DNA of 64,000 nt from an uncultured Acidobacteriota bacterium (GTDB lineage: Bacteria > Acidobacteriota > Terriglobia > Bryobacterales > Bryobacteraceae): NCBI GenBank assembly GCA_902826685.1, contig CADEFT010000023.1, forward strand, positions 1 through 64,000, read 5' to 3'. This document shows, one piece after another, positions 35,446-43,685 of this stretch (its first letter is position 1; every line of letters starts with the position of its first letter). Below the pieces are notes generated by a model. The model worked only from the letters and a program-made list of their open reading frames with translations, did not search any database and was not told where the DNA came from. Position numbers and translations under genes: made by a program.

Positions 35446-37166
35446 GTGAGGTCGTAGAAAACGGCGGCGATTCCGGGAACGGCCATCACGCTCGCGGCGA
35501 TGCCCGCCAGTAATCCGGCGGGCATACGGACGGCCTGGGCCGTCATGCCGTCCACCGAATCGATGGGCCGCAGCACCACGCTGTCGGGCCGGTCCGCGGT
35601 TCCAAGCGGCAGCAGTACGACTGGAAACTGCCAGATGGCGCGATCGAAGCCGGAAGCGTGGGAATGCTCTCGCACAATGGCGTCGGCACGCCGCAGCCGT
35701 TCCAGCCGCTCTTCGGTAAGCCCGGCGGGATGGCCGCTCATCGCCGCGATCGGACCGTGCGATGCCACCAGCGCCACCACGCGATTGATGCCGTCCAGTT
35801 GATTGATCAACTCGCCCGGCAGATGCTCATCGGCGGGCAGAGTTTCGAGAGCAAGCGCGGGCCGGTAGGTTCGCGAATCGCCCTGCACGCCCACTGAGCG
35901 CACCGGAAGCAGCCAGCCTTGGTCCCATTTCTCGACCCGCCCGGTTTCATCCGAACAAAGGCAGCGGATGGCGAGCGCCGGGCCGGGGAAGGGATGCCGG
36001 TCGAGCAGACCGGCGGAGAGGCCGAGTTCGCGGCCGATCTCGCGGACTTCATCTTTGTAGAAGGAACTGAGTGGCTCCACGATGCGGCCTGCGTCGATGA
36101 GCTTCTGAATACCCTCCACGCGATTGTGATGCGTCTTGATCTTGTCGGCTCGCGCGGTGCCACCCGATTCGATGGTGTCGGGGTAAATCGTGCCCTGGCC
36201 AAGCACCCATTCCTGGCCGGTATAGTGGCCCGATTGCAGGATGCGCTCCTGCACGGCGACGAATTGCTCGCCGATGATCTTGCGCTTGTGCTCGGGTTCG
36301 GTGGCGCCCTCTAGCGGCGGCAGGAATTCCTTCCGCGCATCGACGACGGTGAAGTGCGTCGCGCCCAGCTTCTGGAAGTTTTCCCTTACGAACGCGGTCT
36401 CGCCTTCGCGCATCAGGCCGGTGTCGACGTAGGCGCCGTGAACCCGCTCCGGCCCAAGCGCGCGCAGGCATAATGTGTAGGCGACGGTAGAATCCACTCC
36501 GCCGCTCACGAAGAAAAATACCTTGCGGCCGTTGGCCGTCTGGCGGATCTGCTCCTCTACGATCGGGATGCGCCGGCTCGGGTCCCAATCGGGCTGGCAG
36601 CCGCAGATCTGAAACAGGAAGTTCGAGAGGACGCGTTTGCCGGGATGGGTATGCACCACTTCAGGATGAAACTGCACCGCGTAGAGCCCGCGTACCGGAT
36701 CGCCGATGGCGGCAATGGCGCATGTGTTGGTGCTGCCGAGCACGGCAAAGCCCGGCGGGACGGCGTGCACCGTATCACGATGGCTCATCCAGACCTGCTG
36801 GCGTCCGGTCACGCCTTCCAGCAGTTGGCTTGGGTTTTCGACGCTCAGAAACGCAAGTCCGTATTCGCCTTTCACGCCGCGTTCGACTTGGCCGCCCAGC
36901 AGATGCGCCATCAACTGCTGGCCGTAGCAAATGCCGAGCGTGGGCGCCCGCAGGGCGAAGATGGCCGGATCGACCGTGGGGCTGCCGGGTTCATAGACAC
37001 TGGCGGGCCCGCCCGAGATAATGAGGCCGCGCACGCCCTCGAGCTGCGAGGCGGGCGTTTCACTCGGGCGCACTTCGGCGTAGATGTGGAATTCGCGAAC
37101 TTTGCGCGCAATGAGGTGGCAATATTGTCCTCCGGTGTCGAGGACCACGATTTGCGGGTTGATCAA
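35412..37166 (-). CDS. guaA: GMP synthase (glutamine-hydrolysing), long form
   Basis: 584 aa; it converts XMP and glutamine to GMP. Class-I amidotransferase: LIISGGPASVYEPG, GICYGQQLMAHLLGG with the nucleophile Cys, and QFHPEVVHT. ATP-pyrophosphatase: FFVSGGVDSTVAYTL and GQGTIYPDTIESGG. The C-terminal dimerisation part contains about 60-80 residues more than the usual 510-525 aa bacterial enzyme, in the stretch RTYRPALAL to FPVVLLPLG, before the canonical VDGMTAQAV and KPPATIEWE end. The start is TTG: an in-frame TGA lies just upstream and no ATG is available. It is divergent from a mutarotase-like gene. Confidence 0.95.
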   Translation of the reverse strand: MINPQIVVLDTGGQYCHLIARKVREFHIYAEVRPSETPASQLEGVRGLIISGGPASVYEPGSPTVDPAIFALRAPTLGICYGQQLMAHLLGGQVERGVKGEYGLAFLSVENPSQLLEGVTGRQQVWMSHRDTVHAVPPGFAVLGSTNTCAIAAIGDPVRGLYAVQFHPEVVHTHPGKRVLSNFLFQICGCQPDWDPSRRIPIVEEQIRQTANGRKVFFFVSGGVDSTVAYTLCLRALGPERVHGAYVDTGLMREGETAFVRENFQKLGATHFTVVDARKEFLPPLEGATEPEHKRKIIGEQFVAVQERILQSGHYTGQEWVLGQGTIYPDTIESGGTARADKIKTHHNRVEGIQKLIDAGRIVEPLSSFYKDEVREIGRELGLSAGLLDRHPFPGPALAIRCLCSDETGRVEKWDQGWLLPVRSVGVQGDSRTYRPALALETLPADEHLPGELINQLDGINRVVALVASHGPIAAMSGHPAGLTEERLERLRRADAIVREHSHASGFDRAIWQFPVVLLPLGTADRPDSVVLRPIDSVDGMTAQAVRMPAGLLAGIAASVMAVPGIAAVFYDLTHKPPATIEWE

Positions 37167-37200
37167 ATCTCAGTGTAATGGAATGAGAGAATGGGCAGTC

Positions 37201-38160
37201 ATGCTTCGATTCCTTCTATTGGCCGCGGGCACGCTGAACGGAGCCGATTTTCCGTCCGCCGGGATTTCGAGCCCGCACATCACCGCCAAACTCTACCTGC
37301 CCGATGCGCAACGGGGCTATTACCGCGGGACGCGCTTTGACTGGTCCGGCGTGACCTATAGCCTGCGCACGAAGAATCATGAATATTTCGGCCAGTGGTT
37401 CCCCAAGTACGATCCGAAACTGCACGACGCCATCATGGGTCCGGTGGAGGAATTCCGCAGCGGCAACGTGGCCCTGGGCTACGACGAAGCCAAGCCCGGC
37501 GGTACGTTTATCCGCATCGGCATCGGCGTGTTACGCAAGCCCGACGAGCCGAAGTTCGAAGGGTTCAAGTATTACGAGATCGCCGATCCCGGCAAGTGGA
37601 AAGTGAAGAAGGGCAAGGACTGGATTTCCTTCACGCACGATCTGAAGGATGGCGGCGGCTATGCGTATCGCTATACCAAGACGATGCGGCTGGCGCCCGA
37701 TAAACCGGTGCTGACGATCGAGCACACGCTGCGCAACAAAGGCACCAAGCGCATTCAGACTTCGCAGTACAACCACAATTTCTTTGTGATCGACGGGCAG
37801 CCCACCGGGCCGGAGACTCGAGTGAAGGTGCCGTTTGAACTGCGGCCGGTGCGCGCTTTCGCCGACAGCACGGCCGAGGCGCGCGGCAACGAGATCGTCT
37901 ACACCAAAGAGCTTGGGGAAAACGATCGCGTATTTGGCGAGTTCGCCGGATTCGGCAAGACCGCTTCCGATTACGACATTCGGATGGAGAATCGCAAGGC
38001 GCGCGCGGGCGTCCACATTACGGGCGACGTTCCGCTGGCGCGGCTGGTGTATTGGTCGATCCGCACGGTGTTCTCGGCCGAGCCGTATGTCGATTTCGAT
38101 ATCGCGCCGGGAGCGGAATCGAAGTGGACTTACCGTTACGAGTTTTACGATCTGCCCTAA
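37201..38160 (+). CDS. Secreted galactose-mutarotase-like fold protein
   Basis: 319 aa from the ATG at 37201; an ATG at 37183 is also possible. A short signal peptide (MLRFLLLAAGTLNGADF) precedes an aldose-epimerase-like beta-sandwich: RGTRFDWSGVTYSL, GPVEEFRSGNVALGYDEA, KTMRLAPDKPVLTIEHTLRN, SQYNHNFFVIDGQPTGP and YVDFDIAPGAESKWTYRYEF. The residues fit the galactose-mutarotase-like superfamily, but I do not see a confident epimerase catalytic His/Glu set, so carbohydrate binding is as likely as catalysis. Monocistronic, convergent with the miaB group. Confidence 0.75.
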   Translation: MLRFLLLAAGTLNGADFPSAGISSPHITAKLYLPDAQRGYYRGTRFDWSGVTYSLRTKNHEYFGQWFPKYDPKLHDAIMGPVEEFRSGNVALGYDEAKPGGTFIRIGIGVLRKPDEPKFEGFKYYEIADPGKWKVKKGKDWISFTHDLKDGGGYAYRYTKTMRLAPDKPVLTIEHTLRNKGTKRIQTSQYNHNFFVIDGQPTGPETRVKVPFELRPVRAFADSTAEARGNEIVYTKELGENDRVFGEFAGFGKTASDYDIRMENRKARAGVHITGDVPLARLVYWSIRTVFSAEPYVDFDIAPGAESKWTYRYEFYDLP

Positions 38161-38459
38161 CCGGCCAGCGCCGCCTTCAGATCCTCACCGAACCGGCGCA
38201 CGGCTTCCACCTGGTCGCCCGTGGCAGGCTGCTCGAACCCCTTGGCGACGAAAGCGTGGCCCTCGCCGCGCCGCACCAGAACCGCCATGCCCGATCCGGT
38301 CAGCAGGCCCGGCGAGCCGATGTTGCCGAAGCCGCCGTCCCGCGTCCGCTCGACCAGTGTGATGAAGCCGCCGCGTTCGAACACCCAGTGCCGCTCCACC
38401 TGCGTGAGCGGCAGCAACTGGATGTCGAACGCGACCAGCCGTTCCAGAATCGCCTGCAT
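38157..38459 (-). CDS. Small protein coupled to the DUF151 gene
   Basis: 100 aa, family not recognised. It starts 5 nt after the DUF151 stop, with TAGGG acting as ribosome-binding site, so it belongs to the miaB operon. It is soluble, rich in Gly/Arg/Val, with TQVERHWVFERGGFITLVERT and FGNIGSPGLLTGSGMAVL. A small ligand-binding or nuclease-associated fold is conceivable. An alternative frame over the same bases (38185-38508) is arginine-rich and looks like a shadow. The last 4 bases overlap the end of the convergent mutarotase-like gene. Confidence 0.6.
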   Translation of the reverse strand: MQAILERLVAFDIQLLPLTQVERHWVFERGGFITLVERTRDGGFGNIGSPGLLTGSGMAVLVRRGEGHAFVAKGFEQPATGDQVEAVRRFGEDLKAALAG

Positions 38460-38464
38460 GGACC

Positions 38465-38950
38465 CTACATCTTGTAGCGGCCCAGATCCTCGTCGTTGAG
38501 GTTCTCAAGCCATCGCTTCAACTCGTCGTTGTTCACGCGATCGCTGATCGCGCTCGCCATCTTCGACGACTTGAGCACGGCTTCTTCGACGTAGATGGGG
38601 CAATCGAGACGCAGGGCCAGGGCGAGCGCGTCGGAAGGACGCGAATCCACCGTAATCACTTCGCCATCGCGCTCAAGCCAGATCAGCGCGTAGAACGTGT
38701 CGTCCTTCAATTCGCTGACCACCACTTTATGCACCTGCGTTTCGAGCCCATGCAGCAGGGTCTTGATGAGATCGTGCGTCATCGGGCGCGGCGTCGATAC
38801 TTTTTCGATTTCGAGCGCGATGGCATTGGCCTCATAGATTCCCACCCAGATCGGCAGCACGGCATTGCCGTTGACGTCCTTCAGGATGACGATGGGCGTC
38901 TGCATTACCGGGTCCATCATCAGCCCGCGGATTTTCATTTCGACTTCCAT
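38465..38950 (-). CDS. Bifunctional nuclease family protein (DUF151)
   Basis: 161 aa from the ATG at 38950, preceded by GGAGG at 8 nt spacing; upstream codons in this frame are not conserved-looking. The family pattern is complete: MKIRGLMMDPVMQTPIVILK, LPIWVGIYEANAIALEIEK, RPMTHDLIKTLL, VTVDSRPSDALALALRLDCP and IYVEEAVL. The usual function is a DNase/RNase-like fold of uncertain substrate. It lies 26 nt after miaB, an arrangement seen in several bacterial phyla. Confidence 0.92.
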   Translation of the reverse strand: MEVEMKIRGLMMDPVMQTPIVILKDVNGNAVLPIWVGIYEANAIALEIEKVSTPRPMTHDLIKTLLHGLETQVHKVVVSELKDDTFYALIWLERDGEVITVDSRPSDALALALRLDCPIYVEEAVLKSSKMASAISDRVNNDELKRWLENLNDEDLGRYKM

Positions 38951-38976
38951 CTGGATACCTCCATTCGGCCCTATTT

Positions 38977-40284
38977 TCAGTTTACGCCCTCGCCAACAAG
39001 CGAGTTCGGTCCGGCGCGGAGCACTCTCACGGGCAAGTACTGCCCGGCCCCGATCCCGCCGGCGGCATGATTGAAATTCAAGGTCTTGTTCTGCGACGTC
39101 CGGCCGATCCACTGCGCGGTGGCTTTGTTGAAGCCTTCCACCATCACTTCTTCGATCGTGCCGATATAGCCCGCGTTCCGGCGCATCTGAATGCCGCGCT
39201 GGCGCTCCTGCAGAATCATGATGCGGCGCGTTTTCTCCTCTTCGGAAATCTGGTCGTCAAGGGCGAGCGCGGGCGTGTTCGGCCGGCGCGAATATTTAAA
39301 GCTGAACACCGAATCGTACTCCACCTGATCGATGAGATCGAGGGTCTGCTCGAAATCGCTTTCGGTTTCGCCCGGGAAGCCGACGATGATGTCGGTGGTG
39401 ATGGCGATCGAGCGCGGACTGCGCTTCATCCATTCGATGCGGCGCATGTAGTCGTCGCGCGTGTAGAGCCGCTGCATGGCCTTCAGCACGCTGGTGCTGC
39501 CCGATTGCACCGGCAGATGCACGTGATTGCACAGCACCGGGTTCTCGTCGATCGCGTCGACGATCTCCTTGACGAAATCGCGCGGGTGGGATGTGGTGAA
39601 ACGCACGCGCTTCAATCCCGGCACTTCGCCCATTTGCCGTATCAGGCGCGCGAAGTCCGGGCCGCCTGGCGTGGGGTCGCGATAGCTGTTGACGTTCTGG
39701 CCGAGCAGTTGAATTTCGGTGTAGCCCATGCGGGCAAGCTCGCCCGCTTCTTCGAGAATGCTCGTGCCCGTGCGGCTGCGCTCCGGCCCGCGTGTGAAGG
39801 GCACCACGCAATAGGCGCACGATTTGTCGCAGCCTTCGATGATGGTGATGTAGGCGCGATGCGGATTGTCGCGGCGCGTCAGCGGCGTCTCAAACGTGTC
39901 TTCGGTATCCAGGCTCAGACCGGTGACCCGCTTCTGGCCCGATTCGATCTGCACCAGCAGCTCCGGCAGGCGGTTATAGCTGGCCGAGCCGCACACCAGG
40001 CTCACATGCGGCGCGCGCTCGAAAATCTTTTCGCCCTCCTGCTGCGCCACGCAGCCGAGCACGCCAAACACACGGCCCTTGGAATGGCGTTTGAACTCCT
40101 GCAGGCGGCTGAACACTTTCTGTTCGGCCTTATCGCGGATGCTGCAGGTGTTGTAAAGAACCAGATCGGCGTCGCCGGGCTCCTCCACCTGCTCATAGCC
40201 GCGCGACATCAGCGTGCCGACGACCTTCTCCGAGTCGTGCGCGTTCATCTGGCAGCCGAAGGTTTCGATGTAGAACTTCTTCAT
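38977..40284 (-). CDS. miaB: tRNA-2-methylthio-N6-dimethylallyladenosine synthase
   Basis: 435 aa. Methylthiotransferase domains in order: N-terminal cluster domain starting KKFYIETFGCQMNAHDSE with its three Cys (also NTCSIRDKAEQK and LGCVAQQEG). The radical-SAM motif C-x3-C-x2-C is in EGCDKSCAYCVVPFTRG. A C-terminal TRAM-like segment starts MVEGFN. It adds the methylthio group to i6A37 of tRNA. The start is the ATG at 40284; 22 extra in-frame residues upstream lack homology. First gene of a miaB, DUF151, small-protein operon. Confidence 0.96.
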   Translation of the reverse strand: MKKFYIETFGCQMNAHDSEKVVGTLMSRGYEQVEEPGDADLVLYNTCSIRDKAEQKVFSRLQEFKRHSKGRVFGVLGCVAQQEGEKIFERAPHVSLVCGSASYNRLPELLVQIESGQKRVTGLSLDTEDTFETPLTRRDNPHRAYITIIEGCDKSCAYCVVPFTRGPERSRTGTSILEEAGELARMGYTEIQLLGQNVNSYRDPTPGGPDFARLIRQMGEVPGLKRVRFTTSHPRDFVKEIVDAIDENPVLCNHVHLPVQSGSTSVLKAMQRLYTRDDYMRRIEWMKRSPRSIAITTDIIVGFPGETESDFEQTLDLIDQVEYDSVFSFKYSRRPNTPALALDDQISEEEKTRRIMILQERQRGIQMRRNAGYIGTIEEVMVEGFNKATAQWIGRTSQNKTLNFNHAAGGIGAGQYLPVRVLRAGPNSLVGEGVN

Positions 40285-40451
40285 GGGGCCGGTAATTACA
40301 TTATAGAGTCGCAGGGTCCGCACGGCGTCCTTTATTACTGTTGTGGGCATCCATCCTCAACGGGGGGCATGAAAAACACCTGACGCGGCGCTTCGCTATG
40401 TGGTGCAATTTCCTGAAGCGCATTTCCGCGCGGCCAAAGGAGTAGTTACAA

Positions 40452-41276
40452 ATGGACTGGAAGCTTTTGCAGCAGTCGATCCTCGCGACTGCGTTCAGCT
40501 TGGGAACGAAAGTGCTTGGCGCCATCGCTCTCTATATCGTGGGCCGCTGGCTCATCGGTATGGCGATGCGTCTGGTGAGCCGCCTGTTAAGGGGCTACAA
40601 GCTGGACGAAACCGTGATGGCATACCTCACCTCGATCATCAGCGTCCTGCTGAATATCGTTCTCGTTCTGGCATTGCTCGGTTTCTTCGGAGTGGAGACC
40701 ACGTCGTTCGCCGCGCTGCTGGCCGGCGCCGGTCTGGCTATCGGCACCGCCTGGGGCGGCTTGCTCTCACACTTCGCGGCGGGCATCTTCATGGTGATTC
40801 TGCGGCCGTTCAAGGTCGGCGACTTCATCTCGGCCGGCGGCGTGACGGGCACGGTCCATGAGATCGGCCTGTTCAGCACGACCATCATCGCGCCGGACAA
40901 CGTCGTCAATTTCGTCGGCAACGGGAAGATTTTCTCCGACAACATTCAGAACTACACGACGAATCCTTACCGGCGCGTGGAATTGACGGCGCAACTGGCG
41001 CACTCGGTCGATCCCAAGGATGCCATCGCGCGGCTGCGCGCCGCCGTCAAGGCGATTCCCAACGTGGTCTCGCAGCCGGCGCCCGACATCGAGATCGGAA
41101 CCTTCAATGAGCGCGGCGCCGTGCTCGTCGTTCGTCCCTACACCTCCAACGATACCTATTGGCAGGTTTACTTCGATACCAACCGCGTGATCCGGGAAGT
41201 GTGCGCGGAGGCGGGCTACCCCGTCCCTGAGCTGCACTACAAATTCGCGCAGGCCGCGGCCGCCGCCGGCCAATAG
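40452..41276 (+). CDS. mscS: MscS-family mechanosensitive channel
   Basis: 274 aa with AGGAG nine bases before the ATG. Three TM helices lie near 15-40, 62-85 and 87-110. The pore helix reads AALLAGAGLAIGTAWGGLLSH, with the glycine/alanine repeat of MscS TM3, followed by FAAGIFMVILRPFKVGDFI and the beta domain VGNGKIFSDNIQNYT. The C-terminal alpha/beta cage is present. Length is close to E. coli MscS (286). It releases solutes on hypo-osmotic shock, which fits the osmolyte locus earlier in the window, although the two are 25 kb apart. Confidence 0.95.
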   Translation: MDWKLLQQSILATAFSLGTKVLGAIALYIVGRWLIGMAMRLVSRLLRGYKLDETVMAYLTSIISVLLNIVLVLALLGFFGVETTSFAALLAGAGLAIGTAWGGLLSHFAAGIFMVILRPFKVGDFISAGGVTGTVHEIGLFSTTIIAPDNVVNFVGNGKIFSDNIQNYTTNPYRRVELTAQLAHSVDPKDAIARLRAAVKAIPNVVSQPAPDIEIGTFNERGAVLVVRPYTSNDTYWQVYFDTNRVIREVCAEAGYPVPELHYKFAQAAAAAGQ

Positions 41277-41279
41277 CCG

Positions 41280-43652
41280 CTACTTCCGCAGCGCGTTCAG
41301 AATCAGGGGAAACGTGCCGAAGGTCTGTCCGCGGAACTGCGGCCGGAAGCCGTACAAATAGACCCGGCCCCGGCCGTGGCGGGCTTCGATGAGAATCGGC
41401 TTGCCCGCCACGGTGCGCTCCCCCGAAAGCCAGCCCGAGGCCAGCACCTTTGAGGCGGCGTACCGCGCGGCCACCTTCACCTCGCGATCGCCCTTGTTGA
41501 ATTCCGGCAGCAGGTTCACGTCCCAGGCCTGGCCGCCGCTCGAAAACACGTATGCCTCCTTGGGCATGCCGGCGGCCAGCGGATGGTCCGTTTCCACCGC
41601 CACGCGCAGAATAGAACCGGGGCAGTCGAAGCCCGCGGTAGCGCCGCCCTCGCCACCATCCGGCCGCTGGCGAATCCGCGGCGTCAACGGCAGAGGGAAA
41701 AATCGAACGGGCAGTTCCGTGGCTGCGTCGAACGCCAGCAGCCGGCCGCCCGCGCGCACGAATTCGTCGAGCGCCGCCAGTCCACCTAGGCCGATGCCGC
41801 CCGAAAACTCGGGCCGCTGGACGACATCCTTCGGGCTGCCCGCGCGCGTGCCGCCGATGCGTTCTCCTTCGCGCGTGCCATGCAGGATCGACTCGGCGCT
41901 CTGCGAGGCCAGAATCAAGGCGTCGAAGCGGTCCCGCAATCCGCCCTTGCGCAGGTCCTCGTTGTGCAGCACGGTGAAGGGCACGTGGGAATTCTCAAGC
42001 ATCCATTGCGTCCAGCCGGTGTCCATATTCGCCGTGTAGGGCTCATACAGCGCCACTCGAAGCGCCGGCCCGCCGTCTGGCGGCGATATCGGATCGAGAT
42101 CCGCGGCCACTTCGCGCTCGGCCTGAAATACGTCTTCGGCGCGATCCACTTCCACGCCCATCAGCATGCGAAGCGTCCAACCGGCCACGTCGTAAGGACG
42201 TTTGATGGGCCCGTTTTGGCTGGAGCGAATCTCGGGATACTTCTGCGGCTCCATCAGATCCATCAGGTAGGCGCGGAAGGGTTGGCCGGCGGGCAGAATC
42301 CACGTACCGGCCGGATACTGTTTCCCGTTTACTTCGAAGCCCGCCTTGGAGCGCTCTACCTTTACGCCCGACATCTGCAGCCGCCGCAGCATCTCCACCG
42401 TGGCATAGCGATGGCGCTGGCCGGCCGGCACGATATACGCGTAAGGTTTACCGGCCTGGCCGAGTTCGATATTCCGCCGCGCCGTCTCCCACGCCTTGAG
42501 CGGAAAGTGAGCGGACTGGCCGGCGGCGAGATTGAGAATCGCGAAATCGGCGGTCAACATGTAATCGACGGCGTCGCGCAGCCGCCAGGTGCCGCCCTGC
42601 CACGGGCGCTGATAAAAAATGGAAGCCTCGCGTGTGGGCAGCCCGTTGCCGAACCGTTCCGGAAAATCGTCCTTGTCGTGCTCGCGAGGAGTGGCGTAGG
42701 AATCGCCCGCCGTTTCCGTCAGAATACCGTGCATGTTGTGAAACGCCGGCACCGACCGCAGCCCGCCGTTCCACCAGCCGTCGTATCCAAAGTAGGAAAG
42801 CACGCCGGGCTTGGCCTCCGACGCAAAGCGTTCCTTCATCGCCGAACCGAGCAGGTGAATTCCTTCCATCACCGTGGCCGGGATGTTGGGGTTGAGAGGC
42901 TCGGCGTAGGGCGGAATGAAGATACGCGCCGGATACGCCGGCTGCTGGTGCTGGTTGTAGACGATGTGCGGATACCATTCGCGAAACAGCACGCGGGAAA
43001 CGTGCCGCGTCTCGGCGAGGTTCAACATGAAGTAGTCGCGATTGTTGTCGTGTCCGGCGTACTTCTGGTAAAGATGCGGCAGCGGCGCCAGCTCATACGG
43101 CGTCTTCAGATTGCGGCGATACCATTGCGCGATCCAGTCGAGCCCATCGGGATTGATTACCGGCACCTGCATCAGGATCACGTTGTCACGGATACGGCGC
43201 ACTTCTTCCGATTCATCGGTAACCATGCGATAGGCCAGGTGCGGAGCCTGCTGCGCGGGCGCGACTTCGCTGGCATGCAGACCGGAATCGATCCATACGA
43301 CCGCCTTACCCTCGCGGCTGAGGCGGCGCGCTTCTTCCGGTGTCGCTTCGCCCAGCGCCAAACGCCGGTTGATCTCGCGGTAACGATCGAGCCGGGCCAG
43401 ATTTTCGGGCGAGGACAGAAACGCGATGTACATCGGCTTGCCGTTTGAGGAGCGGCCGAACTCGCGCAGCTTGATGCGGCGGGATGCTTTTTCGAGCTTC
43501 TGAAAATACGAGACGATTTCTTCGTAGTCCGCGAGCTTGTAGTCGTCGCCTGGGGTATAGCCGAAATGCTCGGTCAAGGTGGGCGGCTGGCTCGCGAGCA
43601 GAGCCGGGAAAAACAGCATCAGAAGCAGCATTCCGTGCATATTGCCCGTCAT
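41280..43652 (-). CDS. M14-family zinc carboxypeptidase-like protein, secreted
   Basis: 790 aa. A signal peptide (about 1-22, HGMLLLMLFFPALLASQ) precedes the peptidase M14 domain. The zinc ligands appear as H and E in SGLHASEVAPAQQ, with NPDGLDWIAQWYRRN as the substrate-binding loop. A further His is in PHIVYNQHQQ, and a possible catalytic Glu is in ILTETAGDSY. After about residue 480 comes a class-I-amidotransferase-like domain (FDALILASQSAES, GRLLAFDAATELP) that ends VYLYGFRPQFRGQTFGTFPL. This two-domain form is common in Acidobacteria and Bacteroidetes. It probably digests exogenous peptides together with the divergent CocE hydrolase. Confidence 0.88.
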   Translation of the reverse strand: MTGNMHGMLLLMLFFPALLASQPPTLTEHFGYTPGDDYKLADYEEIVSYFQKLEKASRRIKLREFGRSSNGKPMYIAFLSSPENLARLDRYREINRRLALGEATPEEARRLSREGKAVVWIDSGLHASEVAPAQQAPHLAYRMVTDESEEVRRIRDNVILMQVPVINPDGLDWIAQWYRRNLKTPYELAPLPHLYQKYAGHDNNRDYFMLNLAETRHVSRVLFREWYPHIVYNQHQQPAYPARIFIPPYAEPLNPNIPATVMEGIHLLGSAMKERFASEAKPGVLSYFGYDGWWNGGLRSVPAFHNMHGILTETAGDSYATPREHDKDDFPERFGNGLPTREASIFYQRPWQGGTWRLRDAVDYMLTADFAILNLAAGQSAHFPLKAWETARRNIELGQAGKPYAYIVPAGQRHRYATVEMLRRLQMSGVKVERSKAGFEVNGKQYPAGTWILPAGQPFRAYLMDLMEPQKYPEIRSSQNGPIKRPYDVAGWTLRMLMGVEVDRAEDVFQAEREVAADLDPISPPDGGPALRVALYEPYTANMDTGWTQWMLENSHVPFTVLHNEDLRKGGLRDRFDALILASQSAESILHGTREGERIGGTRAGSPKDVVQRPEFSGGIGLGGLAALDEFVRAGGRLLAFDAATELPVRFFPLPLTPRIRQRPDGGEGGATAGFDCPGSILRVAVETDHPLAAGMPKEAYVFSSGGQAWDVNLLPEFNKGDREVKVAARYAASKVLASGWLSGERTVAGKPILIEARHGRGRVYLYGFRPQFRGQTFGTFPLILNALRK

Positions 43653-43685
43653 GATAACAGGCGAAGGTGTGAGACACTTCCCGTT

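Noticed and set aside
38185..38508. Alternative frame over the small gene after DUF151
   Set aside because: Arginine/glycine-rich shadow sequence, and it would overlap the end of the DUF151 gene; the 38157-38459 frame has a ribosome-binding site coupled to the upstream stop.
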